Below, in pieces: positions 15,798-24,631 of a DNA stretch of 64,000 bases. The notes below the pieces were generated by a model. That model had not been told where the DNA came from and did not search any database. It was given only the letters and a program-made list of their open reading frames with translations. A program made the translations under genes and the position numbers. How positions within the stretch are numbered: the stretch's first letter is position 1; each line of letters begins with the position of its first letter. Origin of the DNA: Bacteroidales bacterium UBA3808 (GTDB lineage Bacteria; Bacteroidota; Bacteroidia; Bacteroidales; Paludibacteraceae); the NCBI GenBank assembly GCA_002369075.1, contig DFEG01000009.1, forward strand, positions 1 through 64,000, in the 5' to 3' direction.

Positions 15798-17162
15798 TTA
15801 GCGGCGATGGCTACCTCCGCCACCACCGGAAGAGAACCCTCCTCCACTGCTGCGTACACTGCCTCCACCGGAGGAGAAACTGCTACGGCTTCCGCCATAA
15901 CTGCCTCCGCTGTAGGAACTGCTTGAGCGTGAACTGCCGTAGGAGCTGCTTGAGCGTGAACTGCCGTAGGAACTGCTTGAGCGTGAACTGCCGTAGGAGC
16001 TGCTTGAGCGTGAGCTGCCGTAGGAACTGCTTGAACGCGAACTGCTGTAGGAACTGCTTGAGCGTGAGCTGCCGTAGGAACTGCTACCGTTGCCGCGGGA
16101 AGCAGTGTATGCGGAACTGCCCACTGCGCTCGTTGAGCGACGTGACGAACCGGTGGACCCGGCAACCGATGAAGCAGATGCGGCAGAGCGGGTTGTGACT
16201 GCCGTCGAGCGTGTTGAACCGGCGGCTGTCCTGGTCGAAGCGGTTGCGCTTGCGCTACGGGCGGAACCGGCGTCCGCTGCGGAGCGACCGGCAGTGCGCG
16301 TGGTGCTGCCGAACGTGTTACGCGCCGATGCGGCGGTACGCTGACTTGCCATCTGTTGCCCTGCGCCTCCCACGGCTCCACGCCCGGAACCTGCCGCTAC
16401 GGTGCGCGCACTGCGTACGCTGCTGGTACTGCGGATCTCGCGGGCATTGGTCAATCCGGCATTACGGCTACGGAACGAACGCTCGGGGTTAGCCACCGCG
16501 TACTCTCTTCGCGACACACCCCGGCTTAACTCATAATAGCCGGTATAGACCACGTGAGCGTGGTGGAACGTGCAGCAACAGTGGTAATGATGGAACGCAT
16601 AGCAGTGATGCCAGTACCAGTCGTGCGACCAGCAAGCGTGGCTATACCACCATCCGGGCCAATATCCCCAATACCAAGGGCTGTTCCATGCATACCATCC
16701 GTCGCACCAGAACCAGTCGTAGATCACAGGCCGATAGACATACACAGGCTCGATCACGTAATTCGTGCCATAGACATACTCGTCACCGACAATCTGCACT
16801 TTGACCTCGTCCTTCGCATCTTTCTCCACGTAGATGGAGGCAACATCCTGGAATATATCCTTCGCGAGGATAGCCTGCAATACAACAAGCCGCTTGTTGC
16901 CCTCCCCCGTCTCTACCACGCGCAGGTAATCGACTTGCCCGTCACCGTTGAGATCCAGATTACAGAACGCGCTGTCCGGGTTGTTGAGCATCGTCTCGAA
17001 CTCCTCCAGGTTCTTAGCCTCTGCGAACAGTTTAGCTACCACCTTCAGATCGAGTCCTTCCGAGATGTCCGTACTCTTGGCGGAAACCGTTACTGTCTCG
17101 TCCGCCCATAACACTGTGCTCACGAGCATCAGCGTCATCAGAAGTGTAGTTAATTTTTTCAT
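15798..17162 (-). CDS. Secreted protein with EF-hand-like motif, W/Y/H-rich stretch and Ser/Arg/Tyr repeats
   Basis: Signal peptide MKKLTTLLMTLMLVSTVLWA. Residues about 25-130 form a domain with DLNGDGQVDYLRV, a calcium-loop-like motif known in a conserved but uncharacterised Bacteroidetes family. Residues about 140-205 are extremely rich in Trp, Tyr, His and Cys (YDWFWCDGWYAWN, WYWHHCYAFHHYHCCC). The rest is Ser/Arg/Ala-rich, with six 9-residue repeats of the type SSYGSSRSS near the C-terminus and a Gly/Ser tail. Metal binding or a cell-surface/adhesive role is possible, but nothing is proven. No clear promoter box was found upstream. Confidence 0.8.
   Translation of the reverse strand: MKKLTTLLMTLMLVSTVLWADETVTVSAKSTDISEGLDLKVVAKLFAEAKNLEEFETMLNNPDSAFCNLDLNGDGQVDYLRVVETGEGNKRLVVLQAILAKDIFQDVASIYVEKDAKDEVKVQIVGDEYVYGTNYVIEPVYVYRPVIYDWFWCDGWYAWNSPWYWGYWPGWWYSHACWSHDWYWHHCYAFHHYHCCCTFHHAHVVYTGYYELSRGVSRREYAVANPERSFRSRNAGLTNAREIRSTSSVRSARTVAAGSGRGAVGGAGQQMASQRTAASARNTFGSTTRTAGRSAADAGSARSASATASTRTAAGSTRSTAVTTRSAASASSVAGSTGSSRRSTSAVGSSAYTASRGNGSSSYGSSRSSSSYSSSRSSSSYGSSRSSSSYGSSRSSSSYGSSRSSSSYGSSRSSSSYSGGSYGGSRSSFSSGGGSVRSSGGGFSSGGGGGSHRR
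15909..16085 (-). repeat. 27-nt coding tandem repeat (about six copies)
   Basis: Units of 27 nt (core CTGCTTGAGCGTGAACTGC on the plus strand) encode 9-residue repeats SSYGSSRSS. The units are nearly identical at DNA level, so copy number is likely to vary. Confidence 0.9.
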
Positions 17163-17190
17163 AATTGTGTTAATTTAAAGGGTTCCCGAA

Positions 17191-17236
17191 ATGTCGATAC
17201 TACGATATACCGACATTCCGATATTCTCATTATTCA
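17191..17236. repeat. 8-nt period array between ribBA and repeat-protein gene
   Basis: Units such as CGATACTA, CGATATAC, CGACATTC and CGATATTC follow each other in the 91-nt gap between two minus-strand genes. Confidence 0.7.
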
Positions 17237-17253
17237 AATTCCGTGCCAAACGG

Positions 17254-18480
17254 CTACACGAGTTTGAGATCGTGGTGCATTTTTTCCTTCTTGGTACGCA
17301 TATACCGCTCGTTCCAACGGTTAGGCGCAATCTCAATGGGAATGTTCTCCACTATCTCTATGCCGTACCCCTCCAGTCCTACGCGTTTCACGGGGTTGTT
17401 GGTCATGAGCCTCAGCTTGCAGGCCCCCATTTCCCGGAGAATCTGCGCGCCAACGCCGTAGTCCCGCTCGTCCGGACGGAACCCCAGATGGATATTCGCC
17501 TCCACAGTGTCGTCACCCTGCTCCTGAAGTTTGTAGGCACGGATCTTGTTCATGAGTCCAATACCACGTCCCTCCTGGTTCATATAGACGATCAGGCCCT
17601 TGCCTTCTTTCTCGATCATCTGCATGGCTCTGTTCAACTGCTCTCCGCACTCGCACCGCTGCGAACCGAAGATGTCCCCCGTCATGCAACTGGAGTGTAC
17701 GCGGCAAAGCACCGGTTCGTCAGGCTCCCATTCTCCTTTCGCCAGGACTACGTGCTCCAGCCCCGTGGTGAGGTCACGGAACGGAGTGAGCATGAACTCC
17801 CCGTTCCGGGTAGGCAGGAATACCGTTTCACCTTTTTCCACCAGTGCCGTTGTAACGGCGGGTACCGGTTTCTCCCGTTCCAGACGGTACGCAATCAGAT
17901 CCTTGATAGTGATGATCTTGAGTCCGAACTCATGCGCCACCTCTTGCAACTGCGGCATACGCGCCATGGTTCCGTCGGCATTCATGATCTCTATCAATGC
18001 AGCCGCAGGGTGCAAGCCTGCCAGCCGAGCCAGATCGACTCCCGCCTCCGTGTGTCCGGCGCGCTGGAGCACACCTCCCGCCTTGGCATAAAGCGGATTA
18101 ATATGCCCGGGACGGCCAAAGGTCTCCGGTTTCGACGCGGGGTCTGCCAAGGCGCGGATAGTAGCTGCTCGGTCCGCTGCCGAGACACCGGTAGTACAGC
18201 CCTCCAACTTATCCACCGTTACGGTGAACGGCGTGCCGAGCATGGAAGTGTTGTTCGCCACCTGGTGCATAAGATCCAGTTCGGCGCAACGCTGCTCGGT
18301 GATCGGACAACATAACACGCCGCGTCCGTGCTGCAGCATAAAATTCACTTTCCCGGGCGTGATCTTCTCTGCGGCAATAATGAAATCGCCTTCGTTCTCA
18401 CGATCCTCGTCGTCCACTACAATGACGAACTTACCGTTTCGGAAGTCGTCCAATGCTTCTTCTATTGTATTGATTTTCAT
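17254..18480 (-). CDS. ribBA: Bifunctional 3,4-dihydroxy-2-butanone-4-phosphate synthase / GTP cyclohydrolase II
   Basis: Provides both starting compounds of riboflavin. The N-terminal DHBP synthase domain has VDDEDRENEGDF, GRPGHINPL and the HTEAGVDLARLAG block. The C-terminal GTP cyclohydrolase II domain has RVHSSCMTGDIFGSQRCECGEQ (zinc Cys residues) and NQEGRGIGL. It has 408 residues, normal length. The start overlaps the end of the LptF/G permease gene upstream by 50 nt, so the genes are co-transcribed. No FMN riboswitch was recognised. Confidence 0.97.
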   Translation of the reverse strand: MKINTIEEALDDFRNGKFVIVVDDEDRENEGDFIIAAEKITPGKVNFMLQHGRGVLCCPITEQRCAELDLMHQVANNTSMLGTPFTVTVDKLEGCTTGVSAADRAATIRALADPASKPETFGRPGHINPLYAKAGGVLQRAGHTEAGVDLARLAGLHPAAALIEIMNADGTMARMPQLQEVAHEFGLKIITIKDLIAYRLEREKPVPAVTTALVEKGETVFLPTRNGEFMLTPFRDLTTGLEHVVLAKGEWEPDEPVLCRVHSSCMTGDIFGSQRCECGEQLNRAMQMIEKEGKGLIVYMNQEGRGIGLMNKIRAYKLQEQGDDTVEANIHLGFRPDERDYGVGAQILREMGACKLRLMTNNPVKRVGLEGYGIEIVENIPIEIAPNRWNERYMRTKKEKMHHDLKLV

Positions 18481-19933
18481 AATTTCTAACTCTATAAAAG
18501 AATCTCTTTGCCTTGATTGTCCATGTTTCAGGGTTGAAAAGCGGCGAGTCGGTAGCCGCCTTGTAGGTCAGGAAAATCCCTACCGGCAGCAGAACAAACG
18601 AGCTGAGCCACATTCCCGCCCAACAGGGCCATAATGCCTCGCGCGCCATTTTGTACCCCGTGTTATCAATGATATAATAGATGATAAACAGTATGACGGA
18701 TATCACTACCGGTGCCCCCAACCCACCCTTGCGGATAATGGTACCGAGCGGCGCTCCGATGAAAAAGAACACCAGACACGCGAACGCCAAAGTGAACTTC
18801 CTGTAGAGCTCTATCTCGTGCTTGCGTATATACCGGTCTGCGTCCTCCAGCATGATTGCGTTATAGTCGATCTGGTCCCGGTAGTTCTGCGCCCGCTCCC
18901 TCGCCATCACAAGAATATGGGTGTATTGGTTAGGCGAGACCGTTCTCCAGAGAGAATCCAGCGAATAAGTCTGCTTCTCGTCCGCAGTAAGTTCCGTCGG
19001 CACGATTACGTTCCGCGTGTTCTCCCGGCTGAAAAAACGCTCCTCCAGCAACTGATTGCTTTGTTCCGCACAACGCTCCCTTGAGACATCTTTCACCGAA
19101 TCGATCGACTGCAGCAGTTGGGTTACATTCTTGCTCACATGCTGATCCTCGAGAATGGACTCGTCGTAGCGGTTGAAGTCCGTTGCAAAATCAATGACTA
19201 TCCGCTTATGGGCAAATGTCTCGCGGCGGTAAGGTATATTCTTGGTCGTACCGGTTGCCCGCTGTTGCTTCCTGTTCAGGTTCTCAAACGACTCCCCGTT
19301 GATCAGATCAAGTATCAGGAAGCGCTTGTCCGCCGAAGCCGTGAGCCGCCCTGTGTCCGCAACCATGACCGTCGCGTTCTCGAATCCCTCCGTGTAGTCG
19401 TAGATCATGATGTTCAACAGCGAGTTTTTGTCCTTGTTCCGCACATAAATATGGTAGCCGCTTATCTCGTCGTAGAACTCGCCTACAGGGATCTGCAACT
19501 CCGGACTCTTCTGGCGTAAGGAGAAGATGAGCGCCCACAGTTTCATCTGCGATTTGGGCAGCACGCTGTTGCTAAAAAAAAACGCCCCTACACTCAAGAA
19601 CGCCACCGCAACAGCCAACGGTCTCAATATACGGAAGAGGGAAATCCCCGCCGCCTTCATGGCAGTCAGTTCCAGTTTCTCAGCCAGATTGCCGAACGAG
19701 ATCAGCGAACTGAGGAGTATAGCCAACGGCAATGCCAAAGGCACAACCGACGCCGTGGCATAGACGAAAAACTCCGCCAACACGTTCAGCCCTATTCCTT
19801 TTCCCACCAAATCGTTCACGTGCATCCACATGAACTGCATCAACAAGATAAAGATCGCTATAAAGAAAGTAGCCAGAAACAGCCCCAGAAAATTCCGAAG
19901 CAGATAAATGTCTATTTTCTTTATTATTTTCAA
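18431..19933 (-). CDS. LptF/LptG family permease (YjgP/YjgQ)
   Basis: Inner-membrane subunit of the lipopolysaccharide exporter. Three N-terminal membrane segments (YLLRNFLGLFLATFFIAIFILL and the next two, with LAEKLELTAMKAAGISLFRI, the coupling-helix region) precede a periplasmic domain (about residues 115-370) and three C-terminal segments. The length of 500 is longer than E. coli LptF/G (about 360) because of the larger periplasmic domain seen in Bacteroidetes. The start is TTG 19933, directly after the cdd stop. Whether it pairs with a second permease gene elsewhere is not visible. Confidence 0.9.
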   Translation of the reverse strand: MKIIKKIDIYLLRNFLGLFLATFFIAIFILLMQFMWMHVNDLVGKGIGLNVLAEFFVYATASVVPLALPLAILLSSLISFGNLAEKLELTAMKAAGISLFRILRPLAVAVAFLSVGAFFFSNSVLPKSQMKLWALIFSLRQKSPELQIPVGEFYDEISGYHIYVRNKDKNSLLNIMIYDYTEGFENATVMVADTGRLTASADKRFLILDLINGESFENLNRKQQRATGTTKNIPYRRETFAHKRIVIDFATDFNRYDESILEDQHVSKNVTQLLQSIDSVKDVSRERCAEQSNQLLEERFFSRENTRNVIVPTELTADEKQTYSLDSLWRTVSPNQYTHILVMARERAQNYRDQIDYNAIMLEDADRYIRKHEIELYRKFTLAFACLVFFFIGAPLGTIIRKGGLGAPVVISVILFIIYYIIDNTGYKMAREALWPCWAGMWLSSFVLLPVGIFLTYKAATDSPLFNPETWTIKAKRFFYRVRNYENQYNRRSIGRLPKR

Positions 19934-20416
19934 TTAACCTATTAAGTTTTCCTTCACAAACGTCAGCGGCAGGAGGTCGGCAGCGGACTCAAAGACATAT
20001 GTCTCCTCCTCACCGTAGAGGAGAACCTCCATCTTAGCGCCGTAGCGGTGTTCGCTCTCGAGCATCACTTGTCTGCATCCTCCGCAAGGCGCACCGGGTT
20101 CCTTGGTGAAATGTCCGCCCGTGAAACAGGCGATTGCCAATTTCTTCACCGGCACCTCGGGATACTGCGCCCCGGCGGCAAACAAAGCGGTCCGCTCTGC
20201 GCACAGGCCGCTCGGGTAAGCGGCATTCTCCTGGTTACACCCACGGATGATTTCACCGTTCTCCAACAGCAACCCCGCTCCTACGTGGAAATGGCTATAG
20301 GGACAATAACTACGTTCCACCTGCTCCTTCGCAACCGTGAGCACGGCGCGCTGTTCGTCCGTCAGTTCGTCCCATTTATAGGCACGCATCTTTGCTGTCA
20401 AATTGTACTCTTTCAT
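19934..20416 (-). CDS. cdd: Cytidine deaminase
   Basis: Pyrimidine salvage: deaminates cytidine and deoxycytidine to uridine forms. Zinc motifs are present: CAERTALFAAG (Cys and the catalytic Glu) and PCGGCRQ (two Cys), after YCPYSHFHVGAGLL and NQENAAYPSG. It has 160 residues, the dimer/tetramer class of short CDAs. It is first in an operon with the LptF/G permease and ribBA, and its promoter lies 46 nt upstream. Confidence 0.97.
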   Translation of the reverse strand: MKEYNLTAKMRAYKWDELTDEQRAVLTVAKEQVERSYCPYSHFHVGAGLLLENGEIIRGCNQENAAYPSGLCAERTALFAAGAQYPEVPVKKLAIACFTGGHFTKEPGAPCGGCRQVMLESEHRYGAKMEVLLYGEEETYVFESAADLLPLTFVKENLIG

Positions 20417-20461
20417 ACTATTGATTTGGTTAATTTATGCGTATTAATACAAATTAGTGTG

Positions 20462-20492
20462 CAAAGATACTATATTTTTCGGACATACGCAA
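20462..20492 (-). promoter_or_regulatory. Promoter of cdd operon
   Basis: Minus-strand TTG (20492-20490), N20 beginning CGTATGTCC, then TATCTTTG (20469-20462). Confidence 0.85.
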
Positions 20493-20529
20493 GTTTTTAA
20501 TAATTTTTATTAAAAAAAGTGCCTTTTAC

Positions 20530-20560
20530 TTGCGCACCTCAAAAAATAGTATTACCTTTG
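20530..20560 (+). promoter_or_regulatory. Promoter of nadK operon
   Basis: TTG 20530-20532, N20 with an A-run, TACCTTTG 20553-20560. Diverges from the cdd promoter. The nadK ATG is 24 nt downstream. Confidence 0.85.
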
Positions 20561-20583
20561 CACTCGCAAAGGTTTGAACAGCA

Positions 20584-21477
20584 ATGACTATAGTTATTTT
20601 TGGAAATGCGATGAAGCCGGACACCCTGACAGAGGTGAGGCATATATTGCAGTTTACGACAGAAAAAGGTATTCATGTGCTACTCTCCCAGGAGTTGCGG
20701 CAGGAGTTAGACCTGCGTGAGTACCCCAGTTTCCCTGAGAATTGGGACGGCGAGCAACAGCCCGAGAACGTATATGGAGAGCCAATTGATTTTGCGCTGT
20801 CCGTAGGCGGTGACGGTACGTTTCTGACCAGTGCGGCTGCCATCGGTAACAAGAATATCCCCATCTTGGGTGTCAACTGCGGTCACTTGGGCTTTTTGGC
20901 GGAGGTGCAGACCCAGAATGTAGATGAGATTTTGCAGCAACTGGTAGCCGGCGAATACACTATAGAGCGGCGGCACTTGCTCTCGCTCACGATCATCGAC
21001 AAAGAGGGTAACAAACGCGACGATTTAGTGATGGCTCCCAACGCGCTCAACGAGATTGCCATTCTCAAACAAGGTTTGACCAACATGCTGACTATAGAGA
21101 CGAAAGTCAACGGCGAGTTGCTACACACCTACCACTCGGACGGTCTGATTATCGCGACGCCGACTGGCAGTACCGCCTACAACCTCTCTACCGGCGGACC
21201 GTTGGTAGTGCCGCAGAGCCGCGGGATCATCCTCACGCCCATCGCGCCGCACAGCCTGACGGTACGGCCGATTGTGATGCCGGACGACTGGCAGTTTGAC
21301 ATCCGCGTCAACAGCCGCTACGATGCGTACATGGTCTCTGTCGATGGCCGCAGCCAGAGTCTGAGCACGGACATGAGCCTCCATATCGAGCGTGCACCAT
21401 ACACGGTAAAGGTGGTACAATTAGGTGACAACAGTTTCTTGAAGAGTTTACGGACAAAACTGAATTGGGGCATATGA
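20584..21477 (+). CDS. nadK: NAD kinase
   Basis: Phosphorylates NAD to NADP with ATP. It carries GGDGT (in SVGGDGTFL), NCGHLGFLAEV, the NE/D-type NALNEIAI block and the glycine-rich TPTGSTAYNLSTGGP. It has 297 residues, normal. First gene of a tightly coupled series nadK-lgt-fmt-HD in which each start overlaps the previous stop (ATGA). Confidence 0.97.
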   Translation: MTIVIFGNAMKPDTLTEVRHILQFTTEKGIHVLLSQELRQELDLREYPSFPENWDGEQQPENVYGEPIDFALSVGGDGTFLTSAAAIGNKNIPILGVNCGHLGFLAEVQTQNVDEILQQLVAGEYTIERRHLLSLTIIDKEGNKRDDLVMAPNALNEIAILKQGLTNMLTIETKVNGELLHTYHSDGLIIATPTGSTAYNLSTGGPLVVPQSRGIILTPIAPHSLTVRPIVMPDDWQFDIRVNSRYDAYMVSVDGRSQSLSTDMSLHIERAPYTVKVVQLGDNSFLKSLRTKLNWGI

Positions 21478-22412
21478 TATTAAACTATATAGTGTGGGAT
21501 GTAGACCCGATACTGATTCATTTCGGTGACGGAGGAATCCGATGGTACGGTCTGTTATGGGCAATCGGTCTGTATATCTGCTGGGCAGTAAACGAGCGGA
21601 TGTACAAGCGGGAGAATTGCCCTGCCGAGTGGGCGGACCAACTCTTTTTCTGGATGGCGGCAGGTGTGATCATCGGTGCGCGGTTAGGGCATTGCTGGTT
21701 CTATGAGTGGCACCAATACGGCCAGCCGTGGCACCTGTTCGGCTGGGAGTTCACGTACCGCAATCCGTATATAGAGAACCCGCTCCGGCTTCTCAAAATA
21801 TGGGAGGGCGGGCTCAGCAGTCATGGCGGCGCAATAGGTCTGATCACGGCGGCTGTTCTGCTCAACAAATACAAGTTCAGCCGGTACCCGCAGTTCGGCA
21901 CTTCGTGGCTCTGGATCCTCGACCGGCTCTGCGTAGGCGTTTGCTTCACGGCGATGCTGATCCGTCTGGGCAACCTGTTCAACAGTGAGATATACGGCGG
22001 TCCGACCGATCTGCCGTGGGGTTTTGTCTTCGTCCGTGACGGTCAGACCGTTCCATGCCACCCTACTCAGATTTATGAGATTCTGTATTGTTTTGTTGCG
22101 CTACTCGTCACATGGCCAATGTACTGGTACACGGATGCAAGGCGGCGAGAGGGACTGTTGTTAGGCGTGTTCTTCGAGATTGTTTTTGTCTCCCGTTTCC
22201 TACTGGAGTTCATCAAGAACGACCAGGAGGCTTTCGAGGCAGGACACCTGCTCAACATGGGTCAACTGCTCAGTATCCCGTTCATCGCATTAGGTCTATA
22301 TCTTATCATTCGCGCGTATAGAAGACCTCTATCGCCGGTAGTGGACAAGCAGCCGGAGAGTCTCGAGGAGAAATACAGGGAGCCCGAGAACGCTAAAACC
22401 AAGAAGAAATGA
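21474..22412 (+). CDS. lgt: Prolipoprotein diacylglyceryl transferase
   Basis: Membrane enzyme that transfers diacylglycerol from phosphatidylglycerol to the lipobox cysteine, the first step for the many lipoproteins seen in this window. Seven membrane segments are likely. Key blocks are GLSSHGGAIG and RLGNLFNSEIYGGPTDLPWG (family RxGNFxNxE motif) and HPTQIYE. The start is ATG 21474 within the ATGA overlap with nadK. A Lys/Glu-rich tail ends the protein. Confidence 0.96.
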   Translation: MILNYIVWDVDPILIHFGDGGIRWYGLLWAIGLYICWAVNERMYKRENCPAEWADQLFFWMAAGVIIGARLGHCWFYEWHQYGQPWHLFGWEFTYRNPYIENPLRLLKIWEGGLSSHGGAIGLITAAVLLNKYKFSRYPQFGTSWLWILDRLCVGVCFTAMLIRLGNLFNSEIYGGPTDLPWGFVFVRDGQTVPCHPTQIYEILYCFVALLVTWPMYWYTDARRREGLLLGVFFEIVFVSRFLLEFIKNDQEAFEAGHLLNMGQLLSIPFIALGLYLIIRAYRRPLSPVVDKQPESLEEKYREPENAKTKKK

Positions 22413-23344
22413 ACAAACAGGACTTACGAATCATCTATTTAGGTACGCCGGAGTTTGCCGCGGAGAGCCTCAAGGCGCTGGTAGAAGGCGGATATAATGT
22501 AGTCGCCGTGGTGACCATGCCGGACAAACCGGCAGGACGAGGCCACCAGTTGCAGTACTCGGACGTAAAGAAATATGCCTTGGAGGCAGGTCTGCCGGTC
22601 TTACAGCCGGAGAGACTGAAAGACGAAGGGTTCTTAGAGGAACTGCGTTCCTACCATGCGGATCTGCAGATAGTCGTAGCTTTCCGCATGTTGCCGGAGG
22701 CTGTTTGGGCGATGCCGCGACTGGGCACGTTCAATCTCCACGCCTCCTTGCTGCCCCAATACCGCGGTGCAGCGCCGATCAACCGGGCGGTCATGAACGG
22801 CGACAAAGAGACCGGAGCGACCACCTTCATGTTAAAGCACGAGATAGACACCGGTAACATGATTCTCCAAGAGCGCATTCCGATCGGCGAGGACGAAAAC
22901 GTAGGTTCGGTACACGACCGGCTCATGGCTTTAGGTGCGACCATGGTCACCCGCACGGTGGACCTCATCATCGATTGCGAGAACAAAGGCATCGCCCTGC
23001 CGACCACCCCCCAGCCCGAGTTGGCGGAATTACGTCCGGCACCCAAGATATTCAAAGAGGATTGCGAAATTCACTTCTCCGGGATGACCGCCGCAGAAGT
23101 GCATAATTTCGTACGCGGTCTCAGTCCCTACCCTGCTGCATGGGCAAACCTCACCATACACGGACAGCGTTTTGAGAACGTGAAGGTGTACAAAGTCGGA
23201 ATATCAGAATATCGAAATATCGATGTATCGAAGAATGAACTTATTGTGCCCTGCAAAGAAGGTGCCGTGAGCATCTTGGAACTCCAGGTTCCCGGCAAGA
23301 AACGCATGGATATCAAATCCTTTTTAAACGGATTACACGGATGA
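22409..23344 (+). CDS. fmt: Methionyl-tRNA formyltransferase
   Basis: Formylates initiator Met-tRNA. The N-terminal formyltransferase domain begins IIYLGTPEFAAESLKAL and has the catalytic LHASLLPQYRGAAPIN (family SLLP motif with the Asn-His-Asp set) plus the C-terminal OB-like domain. Residues about 263-276 (GISEYRNIDVSKNE) are encoded by five 8-nt units of the type CGAAATAT (23197-23236), apparently an insertion in a surface loop before the conserved ELQVPGKKRM. The start overlaps lgt by ATGA, and the stop overlaps the HD gene start in the same way. Confidence 0.97.
   Translation: MNKQDLRIIYLGTPEFAAESLKALVEGGYNVVAVVTMPDKPAGRGHQLQYSDVKKYALEAGLPVLQPERLKDEGFLEELRSYHADLQIVVAFRMLPEAVWAMPRLGTFNLHASLLPQYRGAAPINRAVMNGDKETGATTFMLKHEIDTGNMILQERIPIGEDENVGSVHDRLMALGATMVTRTVDLIIDCENKGIALPTTPQPELAELRPAPKIFKEDCEIHFSGMTAAEVHNFVRGLSPYPAAWANLTIHGQRFENVKVYKVGISEYRNIDVSKNELIVPCKEGAVSILELQVPGKKRMDIKSFLNGLHG
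23197..23236. repeat. In-frame 8-nt array in fmt
   Basis: CGGAATAT, CAGAATAT, CGAAATAT, CGATGTAT, CGAAGAAT: five units of exactly 8 nt, read in frame. Confidence 0.85.
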
Positions 23345-23892
23345 TTGATTATTTAGGACTCATTGACAAATATTATGCTTCGCAGCCGGAGTTAAGACAC
23401 GTGCTTGTCACGCATAGCCGGCAGGTAGCCGACCGTGCTTTGCAGATTGTGGATGCCCACCCCCAGTGGACGGAGCAAGGATTAGTAGACCGCGTGTTTG
23501 TAGAGGAAGCGGCTATGCTGCACGATATAGGGATCATCTACTGCTCGGCGCCGAAGATCTACTGCAACGGACCGCACAAATACATCGAGCACGGCTATTT
23601 AGGTGCTGAGTTGTTGCGTTCCGAGGGACTTCCCAAACACGCATTGGTAGCCGAGCGGCACACCGGCACCGGCATTACCATCGAGCAGATAGAGCGCGAA
23701 GAGCTGCCCATTCCCGAACAGGACTATTGCCCGCAAAGTATTGAGGAGAAAGTGATATGCTATGCCGACAAGTTCTATTCCAAAAGCCACCTCGGTGAAG
23801 AGGTGCCCTTGAATAAGATCAAATACAACATCTGGAAATACGGTCACGAGGGCTACATGCGCTGGCAAGCGCTGGAGGCCTTGTGTAAGTAA
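23341..23892 (+). CDS. HD-domain phosphohydrolase-like protein
   Basis: 183 residues. HD superfamily metal-binding residues can be seen: H in LVTHSRQVADRAL, HD in AAMLHDIGI, later H in ERHTGTG, and D in CYADKFYSK. This fits a small HD hydrolase acting on a nucleotide or phosphate ester; no substrate can be named. Last gene of the nadK-lgt-fmt chain. Just after its stop lies a decayed second copy of its own C-terminus. Confidence 0.88.
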   Translation: MIDYLGLIDKYYASQPELRHVLVTHSRQVADRALQIVDAHPQWTEQGLVDRVFVEEAAMLHDIGIIYCSAPKIYCNGPHKYIEHGYLGAELLRSEGLPKHALVAERHTGTGITIEQIEREELPIPEQDYCPQSIEEKVICYADKFYSKSHLGEEVPLNKIKYNIWKYGHEGYMRWQALEALCK

Positions 23893-23960
23893 ATCGAGCT
23901 TGCGAGAAATACTTAAAGGGCTATTTACGATGGCTTGAGCTGGACGCCTTATGCAAATAG
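23889..23960 (+). pseudogene. Remnant of a second HD-protein C-terminus
   Basis: The frame 23889-23960 reads VNRACEKYLKGYLRWLELDALCK and then stop. The preceding gene ends EGYMRWQALEALCK and stop. The likeness is at protein level, with many silent differences in the DNA, so this is the tail of a diverged homologue rather than a recent duplication. No start codon and no upstream domain remain. Confidence 0.7.
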
Positions 23961-23972
23961 ACTGAGTTTGTG

Positions 23973-24611
23973 TCAGAACCTGAAACCGATACCGGCTTTC
24001 AAGATTGTTTCCATTCCCGCGTTGGCCTCCAACATGCCAAACACATGCTCGCCACCAACCGCCAGACCGAGAACCGTGATGTTCAGAGCCGGAATGACGG
24101 CAAATGATACGGGATGCGTATTCCCCTTGCTGTCCGAATAGCCGCTATTGTAACGGTCAACGCGCACGTACGCCCCTACACCCAAATCTATTCCCGAATA
24201 CATTTGAAAATACTTCAGGTTCAGGTAGGTAAACTGCACGCTTCCCATCATTGCCGCCAGATGGACAAACGAAGAGCCTTTAACGGCACTTGTTGAGGCA
24301 TCTGTCATGGAGAATGTTGTACCTTCCCAACTCATCTTGAACCCCGAGCGGAGCCACCAGAAGTTCTGGTGGTGGTACTGGAGTCCATACCCGCCGTAGT
24401 AGCGGATGTCCTTGGCGCCATTGGTCGAAAGAGCCGGCACCCATGACAATGTGGATGCGCCGAGCCAGAAAAGGCTCATGTAACCGGCAGTGAAGGTGAG
24501 AGAACTGCGATTAGAGTCCCAACCGTCTCTGGGAGCACGGGAGCTATCGCCCGCCTGCATATGTGTCACAGCCATCACCGTGGCAAGCACAATCGTTAAC
24601 AATCGTTTCAT
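23973..24611 (-). CDS. Outer-membrane beta-barrel-like protein, unknown
   Basis: Signal peptide MKRLLTIVLATVMAVTHMQA. The 212 residues alternate hydrophobic and polar residues with many Gly, Trp and Tyr (RYYGGYGLQYHHQNFWW, YSGIDLGVGAYVRVDRY) and end in GIGFRF, the terminal aromatic of beta-barrels. Probably a small 8-10-stranded porin-like barrel. No family recognised. It lies 20 nt downstream of a DUF3078 gene and is probably co-transcribed with it. Confidence 0.75.
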   Translation of the reverse strand: MKRLLTIVLATVMAVTHMQAGDSSRAPRDGWDSNRSSLTFTAGYMSLFWLGASTLSWVPALSTNGAKDIRYYGGYGLQYHHQNFWWLRSGFKMSWEGTTFSMTDASTSAVKGSSFVHLAAMMGSVQFTYLNLKYFQMYSGIDLGVGAYVRVDRYNSGYSDSKGNTHPVSFAVIPALNITVLGLAVGGEHVFGMLEANAGMETILKAGIGFRF

Positions 24612-24631
24612 TGTATATTGGTTTTAATAGA

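Noticed and set aside
15909..16085. Regular 27-nt repeats as a CRISPR array
   Set aside because: No unique spacers; units are contiguous and code an in-frame 9-residue protein repeat.
17163..18490. FMN riboswitch near ribBA
   Set aside because: No RFN-type conserved segments were seen before ribBA or ribF.
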